Part shown: piece after piece, positions 41,426-50,487 of the stretch
How positions within the stretch are numbered: the first letter of the stretch is position 1
How the letters are laid out: the number at the start of each line of letters is the position of its first letter
Assembly: GCF_003002815.1 (NCBI RefSeq)
Contig: NZ_PVTF01000006.1
Coordinates: forward strand, 1 to 64,000
Direction: 5' to 3'
Length of the DNA: 64,000 bases
From: Umezawaea tangerina
GTDB taxonomy: Bacteria; Actinomycetota; Actinomycetes; Mycobacteriales; Pseudonocardiaceae
Made by a program: the position numbers and the translations under genes
The notes under the pieces: model-generated
What the model saw: the letters and a program-made list of their open reading frames with translations, nothing else
What the model was told of the DNA's origin: nothing
Database searches by the model: none

Positions 41426-41974
41426 CTAGTCGACCTCGCCCCAGGAGTCCGCGAGCAGCTGGCGGGTCTCCCCCAGCAGCTGCGGCAGCACCTTGGTCTG
41501 GCCGATGACGGGCATGAAGTTGGCGTCGCCGCCCCACCGGGGCACCACGTGCTGATGCAGGTGGGCGGCGATGCCCGCGCCCGCGACGACACCCTGGTTC
41601 ATCCCGATGTTGAACCCGTGCGGGGCCGCCGCGTGCCGGATGACGCGCATGGCCTTCTGGGTGAACTCGGCGAACTCGACCGTCTCGGCCGGGGTGAGGT
41701 CGGTGTAGTCGGGCAGGTGCCGGTACGGCAGGACCATCAGGTGGCCGGGGTTGTACGGGTACAGGTTGAGCACCGCGAACACCGCCTCGCCACGGGCGAC
41801 GATCAGGCCGTCGGCGTCGTCCATCCCCGGCACCAGGCAGAACGGGCAGCCGTCCGGCTCGCTGCCGACCGGCTTGCCCTCGCCCTTGATGTAGGACATG
41901 CGGTGCGGGGTCCACAGGCGCTGCAACGCGTCGTGGACCCCCACACCACCCTGCTCCTCCAGTTCGGGGGTCAC
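41426..41974 (-). CDS. HIT-family hydrolase (AP4A phosphorylase/hydrolase type)
   Basis: 182 residues. The histidine triad is [16 protein letters not shown] (about 138-153). [11 protein letters not shown] provides a zinc-site CxxC, and [20 protein letters not shown] is typical of the actinobacterial Ap4A-type HIT proteins next to thrS. The GTG at 41972-41974 overlaps the thrS stop by four bases (GTGA). In mycobacteria the order is thrS-HIT-pgsA. Here the TetR, YceI and DUF5753 genes are inserted before pgsA. The role is presumed removal of dinucleoside polyphosphates formed by the synthetase. Confidence 0.93.
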   Translation of the reverse strand: MTPELEEQGGVGVHDALQRLWTPHRMSYIKGEGKPVGSEPDGCPFCLVPGMDDADGLIVARGEAVFAVLNLYPYNPGHLMVLPYRHLPDYTDLTPAETVEFAEFTQKAMRVIRHAAAPHGFNIGMNQGVVAGAGIAAHLHQHVVPRWGGDANFMPVIGQTKVLPQLLGETRQLLADSWGEVD

Positions 41975-44028
41975 TGGACCGCCGTGACGGACTCCGCGGT
42001 CGGCGAGGAGTTCTCCCGCCGCGCGACCCAGTCCACGATGGTGTCGACCGCCTTCTCCACCGGCACGCCGTTGACCTGCGTGCCGTCGCGGAACCGGAAC
42101 GACACTGCGCCGGACTCGACGTCGTTGCCGCCCGCGACGAGCATGAACGGCACCTTCTGCATGGTGTGCGTGCGGATCTTCTTCTGCATGCGGTCGTCCG
42201 AGGCGTCCACGTCGACGCGGATCCCCTTGGCGCGCAACGCCTTCTGCACACCCAGCAGGTGGTCGACGTGCTCGTCGGCGATCGGGATGCCGACGACCTG
42301 CACGGGCGCCAGCCACGCCGGGAACGCGCCCGCGTAGTGCTCGGTGAGGACGCCGAAGAAGCGCTCGACCGAACCGAACAGCGCGCGGTGGATCATGACC
42401 GGGCGCTGGCGGGTGCCATCGCTGGCCGAGTACTCCAGCTCGAACCGCTCGGGCAGGTTGAAGTCCAGCTGGATCGTGGACATCTGCCACGTGCGGCCCA
42501 GCGCGTCCTTGGCCTGCACGGAGATCTTCGGGCCGTAGAACGCGGCGCCACCGGGGTCGGGCACGAGCTCGAGACCCGAGTCCTCGGCCGCGACGCGCAG
42601 CGCCTCGGTCGCCGTCTCCCACACCTCGTCGGAGCCCACGGACTTCTCCGGGTTGCGGGTCGACAGCTCCAGGTAGAAGTCGTCGAGGCCGTAGTCCTTG
42701 AGCAGCCCCAGCACGAAGCCGAGCAGCGACTTCAGCTCGTCCTGGATCTGGTCGGGCGTGCAGAAGATGTGCGCGTCGTCCTGCGTCATGCCGCGCACGC
42801 GGGTCAGGCCGTGGATCACGCCGGACTTCTCGTAGCGGTACACGGAGCCGAACTCGAACATCCGCAGCGGCAGCTCGCGGTAGGACCGCCCGCGCGACCG
42901 GAAGATCAGGTCGTGGAACGGGCAGTTCATCGGCTTGAGGTAGTAGTCCTGGCCGGGCTTGCGGACCGTGCCGTCCTCGTTGTGCTCGGCGTCCAGCTGC
43001 ATCGCCGGGTACATGCCGTCCTTGTACCAGTCGAGGTGACCGGAGGTCTCGAACAGCGAGCTCTTGGTGATGTGCGGCGAGTAGACGAACTCGTAGCCCG
43101 CCTCGGTGTGCCGCTGCCGGGAGTAGTTCTCCATCTCCTGCCGGATGATGCCGCCCTTGGGGTGGAACACCGCCAGGCCGGAGCCGATCTCGTCCGGGAA
43201 GCTGAACAGGTCCAGCTCGACGCCGAGCTTGCGGTGGTCGCGGCGCTCGGCCTCGGCCAGCAGCTCCAGGTGCGCGTCCAGCGCCTCCTGCGACTCCCAC
43301 GCCGTGCCGTAGATGCGCTGCAGCTGCGGGTTCTTCTCGTTGCCGCGCCAGTAGGCCGCGGCCACGCGGCTGAGCTTGAACGCCGGGATGTGCTTGGTCG
43401 TGGGCACGTGCGGACCGCGGCACAGGTCACCCCACAGCCGGTCGCCCGACCGCGGGTCGAGGTTGTCGTAGATCGTCAGCTCGCCGCCGCCGACCTCCAT
43501 GACCTCGGCCGTGTCGACATCGGACTTGATGTCGACCAGCTCCAGCTTGAACGGCTCGGCGGCCAGCTCCCGCTTGGCGGCCTCGACCGACTCGACCACG
43601 CGGCGGGAGAACCGCTGCGAGCCCTTCACGATCTGCTTCATGCGCTTCTCCAGCGCGGCCAGGTCCTCCGGCGTGAACGGCCGTTCGACCTGGAAGTCGT
43701 AGTAGAAGCCGTCCTTGACCGGCGGGCCGATGCCGAGCTTGGCCTCCGGGAACTGCTGCTGCACGGCCTGCGCGAGCACGTGCGCCGCGGAGTGCCGGAT
43801 GACGCTGCGGCCGTCGGGCGTGTTGGCCGCGACGGCCTCCACCTCGACGTCCACCTGCGGCACCCAGGACAGGTCGCGGAGGTGGCCTTCGGGATCGCGG
43901 ACGACCACGATCGCGTCGGGGCCCTTGCCGGGCAGATCGGCTTCGCGCACCGCCGCCCCCGCGGTAGTCCCCGACGGCACCACCACGCGCGGTGGGGTGA
44001 CGACGGCTGCGGGACGCGACTCGGACAC
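41971..44028 (-). CDS. thrS: Threonyl-tRNA synthetase
   Basis: 685 residues, full length. TGS domain at the N-terminus, then editing domain with the HxxxH zinc motif ([15 protein letters not shown], about 77-91). The class II core has motif 2 ([32 protein letters not shown] region), motif 3 ([16 protein letters not shown]) and a C-terminal anticodon-binding domain. It charges tRNA-Thr. A GTG start at 44026-44028 is preceded by GAGGAG. No T-box leader is apparent upstream. Cytoplasmic housekeeping gene that marks the start of the conserved thrS-HIT-PIM string. Confidence 0.98.
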   Translation of the reverse strand: MSESRPAAVVTPPRVVVPSGTTAGAAVREADLPGKGPDAIVVVRDPEGHLRDLSWVPQVDVEVEAVAANTPDGRSVIRHSAAHVLAQAVQQQFPEAKLGIGPPVKDGFYYDFQVERPFTPEDLAALEKRMKQIVKGSQRFSRRVVESVEAAKRELAAEPFKLELVDIKSDVDTAEVMEVGGGELTIYDNLDPRSGDRLWGDLCRGPHVPTTKHIPAFKLSRVAAAYWRGNEKNPQLQRIYGTAWESQEALDAHLELLAEAERRDHRKLGVELDLFSFPDEIGSGLAVFHPKGGIIRQEMENYSRQRHTEAGYEFVYSPHITKSSLFETSGHLDWYKDGMYPAMQLDAEHNEDGTVRKPGQDYYLKPMNCPFHDLIFRSRGRSYRELPLRMFEFGSVYRYEKSGVIHGLTRVRGMTQDDAHIFCTPDQIQDELKSLLGFVLGLLKDYGLDDFYLELSTRNPEKSVGSDEVWETATEALRVAAEDSGLELVPDPGGAAFYGPKISVQAKDALGRTWQMSTIQLDFNLPERFELEYSASDGTRQRPVMIHRALFGSVERFFGVLTEHYAGAFPAWLAPVQVVGIPIADEHVDHLLGVQKALRAKGIRVDVDASDDRMQKKIRTHTMQKVPFMLVAGGNDVESGAVSFRFRDGTQVNGVPVEKAVDTIVDWVARRENSSPTAESVTAVQ

Positions 44029-44065
44029 GGTGACTCCTCGTTGGGTGAACTGCGGTGCGAACCAG

Positions 44066-44614
44066 TCAGATGTTATCGGTGCTCACCACCGCCATGAGCA
44101 GAGCGTCGTGCCACTCCCCCTCCCAGAGCAGCGCGTCGCGCGCCCTGCCCTCCTCCACGAACCCGCACTTGCGGTAGGACGCGATGGCGCGCGGGTTGAA
44201 GTCGAAGACCTCCAGCTCGACCCGGTGCAGGCCGACGACGTCGAACGCGTAGCGCAGCAGCAGCCGGATCGCCTCCGTCCCGTAGCCCCTGCCCTGCTCC
44301 GCGACCAGGGCGATGCGGAACCCCATGCTCAGGTTGTCGGCGTCGAGGTCGTTGAGCACGATGTCGCCGAGCACCTTCCCGTCCACGGCCCGCAGGACGG
44401 TCAGGTCCACCCGGTCGGTCTGCTCGGCACGGGTGGCCGCGTGCCGCTCGACCTCCTCGAACGTGAACACCCGGTGCGTACCGGTGAGCCTGCGGACCTC
44501 GGGGTCGTTGACCCCCTTGAACAGGTCGGGGGCGTGCTCGGCGACGAGCGGGACCAACCGGACGAGATCACCCGACAGGGTGGGCTTGTCGACCAGGGCC
44601 TTGAGGTTCAGCAT
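44066..44614 (-). CDS. GNAT acetyltransferase (RimJ/RimL-like)
   Basis: 182 residues. [40 protein letters not shown], the acetyl-CoA loop [32 protein letters not shown] and [23 protein letters not shown] are typical of Acetyltransf_3. These enzymes acetylate protein N-termini, amines or antibiotics, and the substrate here is unknown. It is upstream of thrS on the same strand with a 37-bp gap, so the two may be co-transcribed. ATG at 44612-44614. Confidence 0.88.
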   Translation of the reverse strand: MLNLKALVDKPTLSGDLVRLVPLVAEHAPDLFKGVNDPEVRRLTGTHRVFTFEEVERHAATRAEQTDRVDLTVLRAVDGKVLGDIVLNDLDADNLSMGFRIALVAEQGRGYGTEAIRLLLRYAFDVVGLHRVELEVFDFNPRAIASYRKCGFVEEGRARDALLWEGEWHDALLMAVVSTDNI

Positions 44615-44767
44615 GACCTGATCGAACCCCTTCCGGGGACGGTTGTCGCGCCGATTTCCGCCGCTCAGGCGACCGACAGGTCGTGATAAGGGTCTTCACA
44701 GGTCCGAGGCGCATCCTGGAGGCCGGGGCGGTGACGGACCGACCCCGCCGAAGACCAGGAGCACGCC

Positions 44768-45193
44768 ATGTCCGACCCGAAGGTTCCCGAGGGCAGTAGG
44801 CCTGAGCCGGTGTCGCAGCCGGGGCAGTCTGTGGAGCAGGGGGCGACACAGCCGATTGAGCAGCCGGGGCAGCCTCAGGGTGGGCAGTCGGGGCAGCCGG
44901 TGGTGGAGGAGCCGGCGGTGGCGCCTGTTGGGCAGGGGGTGCCGGTGGGGGCTGCGGCTGGTGGGGCGCGGGGGCGGTTTCGGAGGGTGGCGGCGCATCG
45001 GGGGGCGCAGTTGGTGGCTGTGGGGGTGCTGGGGTTGATCATCGGGGGTGGGGTGGTGGCTTTGCTGGACCACGACGGGTACGGGCGGGGTCCTGGGAGG
45101 GTGGGGATCTCGCGGATGGATGAGCGGGGGCCTGGGCCTCGGGTGGGGCATGGGCCGCGGGGGTGGGAGAACCACGGGCGGTTCGAGAGGTGA
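44768..45193 (+). CDS. Small Pro/Gln-rich single-pass membrane protein
   Basis: 141 residues. The N-terminal 60 residues are low-complexity (QPGQSVEQGATQPIEQPGQP, QGGQSGQPVVEEPAVAPVG). A basic stretch RGRFRRVAAHRG is followed by one helix, AQLVAVGVLGLIIGGGVVALL (about 80-100). A short Gly/Arg tail with GPGRVG-type repeats follows. No family recognised. A GGAG site precedes the ATG. The coding sequence is unusually G-rich in the plus strand and grades into an intergenic element, so part of the composition may reflect local mutational bias rather than protein function. Confidence 0.65.
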   Translation: MSDPKVPEGSRPEPVSQPGQSVEQGATQPIEQPGQPQGGQSGQPVVEEPAVAPVGQGVPVGAAAGGARGRFRRVAAHRGAQLVAVGVLGLIIGGGVVALLDHDGYGRGPGRVGISRMDERGPGPRVGHGPRGWENHGRFER

Positions 45194-45331
45194 TCTTGCT
45201 GTTGGTGTTGTGCTGGGGCGGCGCGTGTAGCTGAGAGTGGTCAATCGGCGGGGGTCGCATCCGCCGTGCGTTGATGCCGGGTATGGGAGGCGCCGTGTTG
45301 TCTCGCCCGGTGTCGCTACCACGGTCTCCGG

Positions 45332-45452
45332 GTGCGGTCGGCTTGACTTGGGGCCCCTTTTTTGGGCTTCGTCGGGCGAAAAAGGGCAGGTGGTAGAGCC
45401 TGCCCGCCGCCGCAAGTCTAAGCCCAAAAACCCCAAGTCAAGCCGACCGCAC
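45332..45452. repeat. 121-bp element with perfect 22-bp terminal inverted repeats
   Basis: 45332-45353 (begins GTGCGGTCGGCTTGAC) and 45431-45452 are perfect inverted repeats. Inside, TTTTTGGGCTT (45359-45369) pairs with AAGCCCAAAAA (45420-45430), and GGGCAGG (45384-45390) pairs with CCTGCCC (45399-45405). The whole element can therefore fold into one long cruciform or RNA stem. No coding capacity. No clear target-site duplication. It could be a MITE-like element or a structured bidirectional terminator between convergent genes. Confidence 0.8.
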
Positions 45453-45469
45453 TAGCGGACGAGCACTGC

Positions 45470-45548
45470 TCGCTTCCAGCTTCGTTGGGCGGCTTGTGTT
45501 CGCTTCCAGCGTCGTTGGGCAGGTTGCTCGCTTTCAGCATCGTTGGGC
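45470..45548. repeat. Three-copy direct repeat, 21-bp core
   Basis: TCGCTTCCAGCNTCGTTGGGC occurs at 45470-45490, 45500-45520 and 45528-45548 (the last with one C-to-T change), separated by 9 and 7 bp. It directly follows the 22-bp TIR element and precedes the FadR-type gene's end. The remaining sequence of 45194-45331 and 45549-45572 shows nothing recognisable. Confidence 0.75.
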
Positions 45549-45572
45549 TGTTACCGCTGTTGCCTGGCTGGG

Positions 45573-46298
45573 TTAGGCCAAGAAGCCGCGTAGTAGGGAT
45601 GCGGTGCCGTCGAGGTGTTCGGCCATGGCTTTTCTTGCCGCGTCCGGGTTGCCGTTGAGGATGGCGGTGATGATGCGTTCGTGCTGTTCGTTCGAGTGGG
45701 CGAGGTTGGGTTCGAGCAGGGGGATGGTGTCGAGGAGTTCGGTGACGCGCATGCGGACGTCGGCGACGGCGGCGGTGAGGGAGGCGGAGCCGGTTGCTTC
45801 GGCGATGGCCAGGTGGAGGCGGGAGTCGCGGCGGCGGTATTCGGTGATGTCGGAGGTGAGGCAGTCCTGGAGGCGGGCGCGGAGGTTGTGGTGGTCGGAC
45901 TGGTCCAGGGGGCGGGAGGCGGCGGATTCGGCGGCGCCGGATTCGAGGACGTGGCGGAGGGTGAGGGTGTCGGGGAGGTCGACGGGGCCGCGGTCGGAGA
46001 GGGGGTGGGGGGTGGGGAGGACGTCGTTGACGAAGGTGCCGCCGTAGCGGCCGCGGCGGGACTCGACGTAGCCGGCCTCGTGCAGGGAGCGGATGGCCTC
46101 GCGGAGGGTGACGCGGCTGACGCCGAGGCGGGTGGCGAGCTCGCGTTCGGCGGGCAGGCGGTCGCCGGGGACCGCGACGCCCAGCCGGATCGCTTGGAGC
46201 AGGCGTTCGACGGTCTCCTCGAACGCGTTGCCCGCGCGAACCGGCCGGAACACCGCGGCGTCCGCTGTGGACGGTGCCTCCCGCCGGGAACCGGTCAC
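45573..46298 (-). CDS. GntR-family regulator, FadR subfamily (FCD domain)
   Basis: 241 residues. Winged HTH at about 25-90 (LLQAIRLGVAVPGDRLPAER, ELATRLGVSRVTLREAIRSL, GYVESRRGRYGGTFV). An all-helical FCD ligand domain follows with the metal-binding pattern (SRLHLAIAEATGS, NEQHERIITAILNGN). It is the last gene of the amine-catabolism operon, starting one base into the SDR stop (GTG at 46296-46298), and probably autoregulates it. The 3' half is strongly C/A-rich in the coding strand. The effector is unknown but likely a gamma-glutamyl intermediate or amine. Confidence 0.9.
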   Translation of the reverse strand: MTGSRREAPSTADAAVFRPVRAGNAFEETVERLLQAIRLGVAVPGDRLPAERELATRLGVSRVTLREAIRSLHEAGYVESRRGRYGGTFVNDVLPTPHPLSDRGPVDLPDTLTLRHVLESGAAESAASRPLDQSDHHNLRARLQDCLTSDITEYRRRDSRLHLAIAEATGSASLTAAVADVRMRVTELLDTIPLLEPNLAHSNEQHERIITAILNGNPDAARKAMAEHLDGTASLLRGFLA

Positions 46299-47065
46299 TA
46301 CAACGGGGTCACGTAGGCGCCGGAGATGCCGCCGTCGACCAGGAAGTTCGACGCGGTCATGAACGACGAGTCGTCGCTGGCCAGGAACGCGACCGCGGCG
46401 GCGATCTCCTCGGGCTCGGCGAACCGGCCGAGCGGCACGTGCACGAGGCGGCGGGCGGCGCGTTCGGCGTCCTTGGCGAACAGCTCCTTGAGCAGCGGGG
46501 TGTTCACCGGGCCGGGGCTCAGCGCGTTGACGCGCACGCCGTCGCGGGCGAACTGGACGCCGAGCTCGCGGCTCATCGCCAGCACACCGCCCTTCGACGC
46601 GGTGTAGGCGATCTGCGAGGTGGCGGCGCCCATGGTGGCGACGAAGGACGCGGTGTTGATCACCGAGCCCTTGCCCGCGTCGAGCATGTACGGGATGACG
46701 TACTTGCAGCACAGGTACACCGAGGTCAGGTTGACCCTGTTCACCCGCTCCCACGCCTCGATGCCGGTGGTCAGGATCGAGTCGTCCTCGGGCGGCGAGA
46801 TGCCCGCGTTGTTGAACGCGATGTCGATCCGCCCGTGCATGCCGTGCACGGCGGCGTAGAGGGCGCGGACCTCCTCCTCGCTGGTCACGTCGACCGGGTA
46901 GAAGTCGCCGCCCAGCTCCTCCGCGGCGGCCTTGCCCGCGGTCTCGTCGATGTCGACGACCACGACCCTCGCGCCCTCCGAGGCGAGCCTGCGCGCGGAC
47001 GCGAGCCCGATGCCGCTGCCGCCACCGGTGATGACCGCGACGCGGTCCTCCAGCCGTCGTACCAT
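46298..47065 (-). CDS. Short-chain dehydrogenase/reductase
   Basis: 255 residues. Rossmann motif VITGGGSGIGLASARRLASEG (about 11-31), NNAG at about 89-92, and catalytic Ser/Tyr/Lys in NTASFVATMGAATSQIAYTASKGG. DIDETAG after strand 2 suggests NAD rather than NADP. It sits between aldehyde dehydrogenase and the FadR-type regulator with one-base overlaps. In a gamma-glutamyl-amine pathway it could oxidise a hydroxylated (amino-alcohol) intermediate before the aldehyde step. That role is inferred, since SDR sequence does not reveal substrate. Confidence 0.88.
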   Translation of the reverse strand: MVRRLEDRVAVITGGGSGIGLASARRLASEGARVVVVDIDETAGKAAAEELGGDFYPVDVTSEEEVRALYAAVHGMHGRIDIAFNNAGISPPEDDSILTTGIEAWERVNRVNLTSVYLCCKYVIPYMLDAGKGSVINTASFVATMGAATSQIAYTASKGGVLAMSRELGVQFARDGVRVNALSPGPVNTPLLKELFAKDAERAARRLVHVPLGRFAEPEEIAAAVAFLASDDSSFMTASNFLVDGGISGAYVTPL

Positions 47066-48438
47066 CAGATCCGCTCCTCAGACGAGATGAACACGTTCTT
47101 GGTCTCGGTGAACGACGCGAGCGCGTCGGGACCGAGCTCCCGGCCGAGACCGGACTGCTTGAAACCGCCGAACGGCGTGGAGTACCGCACGGACGAGTGG
47201 GAGTTGACCGACAGGTTGCCCGCCTCGACACCGCGGGAGACGCGCAGCGCGCGGCCGACGTCGCGGGTCCAGATCGAGCCGGACAGGCCGAACTCGCTGT
47301 CGTTGGCCAACCTGACCGCGTCGGCCTCGTCGGTGAACCGGAGCACCGACACGACGGGGCCGAAGATCTCCTCGACCGCCGCCGGGTCGCTCGGCGACAC
47401 GGGCGCGAGAACCGTTGGGGGGAACCAGTAACCGGGTCCGTCGGGGGCGCTGCCGCGGAACGCGACGGGCGCGTCGGACGGCACGTAGGACGAGACCTTG
47501 GCGTGGTGGGCCGCGGAGATCAGCGGGCCCATCTCGGTCTTGTCGTCACCGGGCGCGCCGACGACGACGCCCTTGACGGCCGGTTCGAGCAGTTCCATGA
47601 AGCGGTCGTAGGCGCTGTCCTGCACCAGGATCCGCGACCGGGCGCAGCAGTCCTGGCCCGCGTTGTCGAACACGCCGTACGGCGCGGTGGCGGCGGCCCG
47701 CTCCAGGTCGGAGTCGGCGAACACAATGTTCGCGCTCTTGCCGCCCAGCTCCAGGGTCACCCGCTTCACCTGGTCCGCGCAGCCCGCCATGATCTGCTTG
47801 CCCACGGCGGTGGAGCCGGTGAACACGACCTTGCGCACGTCCGGGTGCGTGACGAACCTGTTGCCCACCACCGAACCCTTGCCGGGCAGGACCTGGAACA
47901 CGTCCTCCGGGATGCCCGCCTCGCGGGCCAGCTCGCCGATCCTGATGGCCGTCAACGGGGTCAGCTCGGCGGGCTTGAGCACCACGGTGTTGCCCGCCGC
48001 GAGCGCGGGCGCGAAGCCCCAGCCCGCGATCGGCATCGGGAAGTTCCACGGCACGATCACGCCGACGACGCCGAGCGGCTCGTGGAACGTGACGTCGACC
48101 CCGCCCGCGACCGGGATCTGCCTGCCGAACAGGCGTTCCGGGGCGGCGGAGTAGTAGTGCAGCACGTCGCGGACGTTGCCCGCCTCCCAGCGCGCGTTGC
48201 CGATGGTGTGCCCGGAGTTGAGCACCTCCAGGGCCGCCAGCTCCTCGACCGCCGCGTCCACGGCGTCGGCGAACCGGCGCAGCAGCCTGCCGCGGTCGGC
48301 GGGCGTGACGTCGCGCCAGGCCGGGAAGGCCTTCCGGGCACGGGCGATCGCCGCGTCGGTCTCCTCGAGCGGGACGAGGTCGACGGTGCGCACGACCTCC
48401 TCGGTCGCCGGGTTGATCACGTCGAACGTGCTGGTCAC
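47065..48438 (-). CDS. NAD(P)-dependent aldehyde dehydrogenase
   Basis: 457 residues. VPWNFPMPIAGWGFAPALAAGNTVVLKPAE (about 141-170), FTGSTAVGKQIM, catalytic Glu in VTLELGGKSANIV, and the nucleophile Cys in NAGQDCCARSRI. Operon context (GlnA-like ligase, PuuD-like hydrolase) points to gamma-glutamyl-aminoaldehyde or a related semialdehyde as substrate, as for PuuC in putrescine use. The GTG at 48436-48438 overlaps the upstream hydrolase stop (GTGA). The length is slightly short compared with typical 480-500 residues but all motifs are present. Confidence 0.9.
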   Translation of the reverse strand: MTSTFDVINPATEEVVRTVDLVPLEETDAAIARARKAFPAWRDVTPADRGRLLRRFADAVDAAVEELAALEVLNSGHTIGNARWEAGNVRDVLHYYSAAPERLFGRQIPVAGGVDVTFHEPLGVVGVIVPWNFPMPIAGWGFAPALAAGNTVVLKPAELTPLTAIRIGELAREAGIPEDVFQVLPGKGSVVGNRFVTHPDVRKVVFTGSTAVGKQIMAGCADQVKRVTLELGGKSANIVFADSDLERAAATAPYGVFDNAGQDCCARSRILVQDSAYDRFMELLEPAVKGVVVGAPGDDKTEMGPLISAAHHAKVSSYVPSDAPVAFRGSAPDGPGYWFPPTVLAPVSPSDPAAVEEIFGPVVSVLRFTDEADAVRLANDSEFGLSGSIWTRDVGRALRVSRGVEAGNLSVNSHSSVRYSTPFGGFKQSGLGRELGPDALASFTETKNVFISSEERI

Positions 48439-49145
48439 CTGCTGGTCCTCTCCTTCGCGGTGCGGACCAGTGCGGCGAACAGCCGCACGTCCTCGATGTC
48501 CTGCTCCGGGTGCGACTGCACGCCGAGCACGAAGCGGGCGCCCGCCAGCTCGACCGCCTCGACCAGTCCGTCCGGCGCGGTCGCGACCACGCGCAGACCG
48601 GTACCGAGCACGTCCAGGGCCTGGTGGTGGTGGCAGTGCACGGTCGTGCGCGCGCCGACGATCCCGGCCAGCGCGCTGTCCGGCACGACCTCGACCTCGG
48701 TGCGCTCGAACACGCCGGGGCTCGGGTTGTGGCCGGGGACGTGCTGGTGCAGCGTCCCGCCGAGGGCGGTGTTGAGCACCTGCATGCCCCGGCACACGCC
48801 GAGCACCGGCAGGTCGAGCTTGAGAGCGGCGTCCAGCAGCGCGAACTCGGTGTCGTCGCGGCTCTGCCGCGACGGACCGGTCAACGGGTGCGGCTCCTGG
48901 CCGTAGCTCGCCGGGTTGAGGTCGGCGCCGCCGGTGAGGACGAGGCCGTCGAGCCAGCCGAGGGTCTCGGCCCGCCAGTCGCCACCGGGCGGCAGCAGCA
49001 CGGGGTTGCCGCCCGCCAGCCGCACCGAGTCGAGGTAGGCCTTGTGCAGCACGGCGGCCTCGGTGTCCCAGACGCCGAACCTGGTCGGCTCCAGGTACGT
49101 GGACAGGCCGATCAGCGGCCTGGTCTCAGAGCCGTTCGAAGCCAC
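48435..49145 (-). CDS. Gamma-glutamyl-gamma-aminobutyrate hydrolase-like (PuuD, class I GATase)
   Basis: 236 residues. Nucleophile Cys in LPVLGVCRGMQVLN (about 110-123), His and Glu in FVLGVQSHPEQD. RPLIGLSTYLEPTRFGVWD at the N-terminus and GGADLNPASYGQEP are typical of the peptidase C26/PuuD group. It would remove the gamma-glutamyl group from the oxidised product, regenerating glutamate. A GTG start (49143-49145) lies inside the 3' end of the upstream ligase gene, with 20 bp of overlap. Second gene in the operon. Confidence 0.92.
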   Translation of the reverse strand: MASNGSETRPLIGLSTYLEPTRFGVWDTEAAVLHKAYLDSVRLAGGNPVLLPPGGDWRAETLGWLDGLVLTGGADLNPASYGQEPHPLTGPSRQSRDDTEFALLDAALKLDLPVLGVCRGMQVLNTALGGTLHQHVPGHNPSPGVFERTEVEVVPDSALAGIVGARTTVHCHHHQALDVLGTGLRVVATAPDGLVEAVELAGARFVLGVQSHPEQDIEDVRLFAALVRTAKERTSR

Positions 49146-50487
49146 GGATCCGCTCCCAGTCGGTGATCGCGGCGTCGAACGCCGTCAGCTCGACCTTGGC
49201 CGCGTTGAGGTAGTGGTCGACCACGTCGTCGCCGAACGCCTCGCGGGCCAGCGCGCTGCCGGCGAGCGCGGCGGCGGAGTCGCGCAGCGTCGTGGGCACG
49301 GTGTCGCGGTCGGAGCTGTAGGCGTTGCCGGTGAACGGGTCCTCCAGCGCCAGCCCGTCGTCCACGCCCTTGAGCCCGGCCGCGATCAGCGCGGCCACGG
49401 CGAGGTAGGGGTTCACGTCGCCGCCGGGCACCCGGTTCTCGAACCGCAGCGACTGGCCGTGGCCGACGACCCGCAGCGCGCACGTCCGGTTGTCGTGGCC
49501 CCAGGCGATGGCCGTCGGCGCGAAGCTGCCGGGCACGAAACGCTTGTAGGAGTTGATGTTCGGGGCCAGGAAGTAGGTCAGCTCGTGCAGGTGGGCCAGC
49601 TGGCCCGCGAGGAAGTGCTCCATCAGCTCGGTGAACCCGTGCTCGCGGTCACCGGCGAACGCCGGCTGGTCGTCGTCGGTGCGCAGGCTCAGGTGGATGT
49701 GGCAGGAGTTGCCCTCGCGCTCGTTGTACTTCGCCATGAACGTCAGGCTCTTGCCGTGGTTCGCGGCGATCTCCTTGGCACCGGTCTTGTAGATGCTGTG
49801 GTTGTCGCAGGTGGCCAGCGCCTCGGTGTAGCGGAACGCGATCTCGTGCTGGCCGGGGTTGCACTCGCCCTTCGCCGACTCCACCTGCATCCCCGCGCCC
49901 TCCATGCTGTTGCGGATGTCGCGCAGCAGGGGCTCGATCCGGCCGGTGCCCAGCATCGAGTAGTCGACGTTGTACTGGTTCGCGGGCTTGAGCCCGTGGT
50001 AGGCCTTGTCCCAGGCCTGCTCGTAGGTGTCGTTGAAGACGATGAACTCCAGCTCGGTGCCCACGAACGCCCGCAGCCCGCGCGCGGCGAGCCGGTCGAG
50101 CTGGCGCTTGAGGATCTGCCGGGGCGAGGCGGTGACCAGGTCGCCGTTCTCCCACTGCAGGTCGCACACGACCAGCGCGGTGCCCTCCTGCCACGGGATC
50201 CGGCGCAGCGTGGTCAGGTCCGGGAGCATCACGAAGTCGCCGTAGCCGGTGTCCCACGACGACATCGCGTACCCGCCGACGGTGTTCATGTCGACGTCCA
50301 CGGCCAGCAGGTAGTTGCAGCCCTCGGTGGCGTGCGACAGCACCTCGTCGACGAAGTACCGCGCGGCGCACCGCTTGCCCTGCAACCGGCCCTGCATGTC
50401 GACGACGGCGACCAGCACGGTGTCGATGTCACCCGCGTCGACGGCCACGCGGAGCTCCTCGACCGTGAGCAAACCCTCGCTGCGCAT
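49126..50487 (-). CDS. Glutamine synthetase-like gamma-glutamyl-amine ligase (GlnA3/GlnA4/PuuA type)
   Basis: 453 residues. VAVVDMQGRLQGKRCAARYF near the N-terminus, the GS beta-grasp, catalytic FVGTELEFIVFND, GECNPGQHEIAF and HGKSLTFMAKYNE, NSCHIHLSL, and GHDNRTCALRVVGHG. Compared with true glutamine synthetases, the ammonium-site region is altered and the C-terminal adenylylation loop is absent. This fits enzymes that glutamylate polyamines (GlnA3) or ethanolamine (GlnA4) in Streptomyces. The operon with hydrolase, aldehyde dehydrogenase and SDR supports amine catabolism. Which amine cannot be told. AAGGGA precedes the ATG. First gene of the operon. Confidence 0.92.
   Translation of the reverse strand: MRSEGLLTVEELRVAVDAGDIDTVLVAVVDMQGRLQGKRCAARYFVDEVLSHATEGCNYLLAVDVDMNTVGGYAMSSWDTGYGDFVMLPDLTTLRRIPWQEGTALVVCDLQWENGDLVTASPRQILKRQLDRLAARGLRAFVGTELEFIVFNDTYEQAWDKAYHGLKPANQYNVDYSMLGTGRIEPLLRDIRNSMEGAGMQVESAKGECNPGQHEIAFRYTEALATCDNHSIYKTGAKEIAANHGKSLTFMAKYNEREGNSCHIHLSLRTDDDQPAFAGDREHGFTELMEHFLAGQLAHLHELTYFLAPNINSYKRFVPGSFAPTAIAWGHDNRTCALRVVGHGQSLRFENRVPGGDVNPYLAVAALIAAGLKGVDDGLALEDPFTGNAYSSDRDTVPTTLRDSAAALAGSALAREAFGDDVVDHYLNAAKVELTAFDAAITDWERIRGFERL

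Noticed and set aside
43900-44065. T-box leader upstream of thrS
   Set aside because: The gap to the next gene is only 37 bp and contains no specifier or T-box-like sequence.
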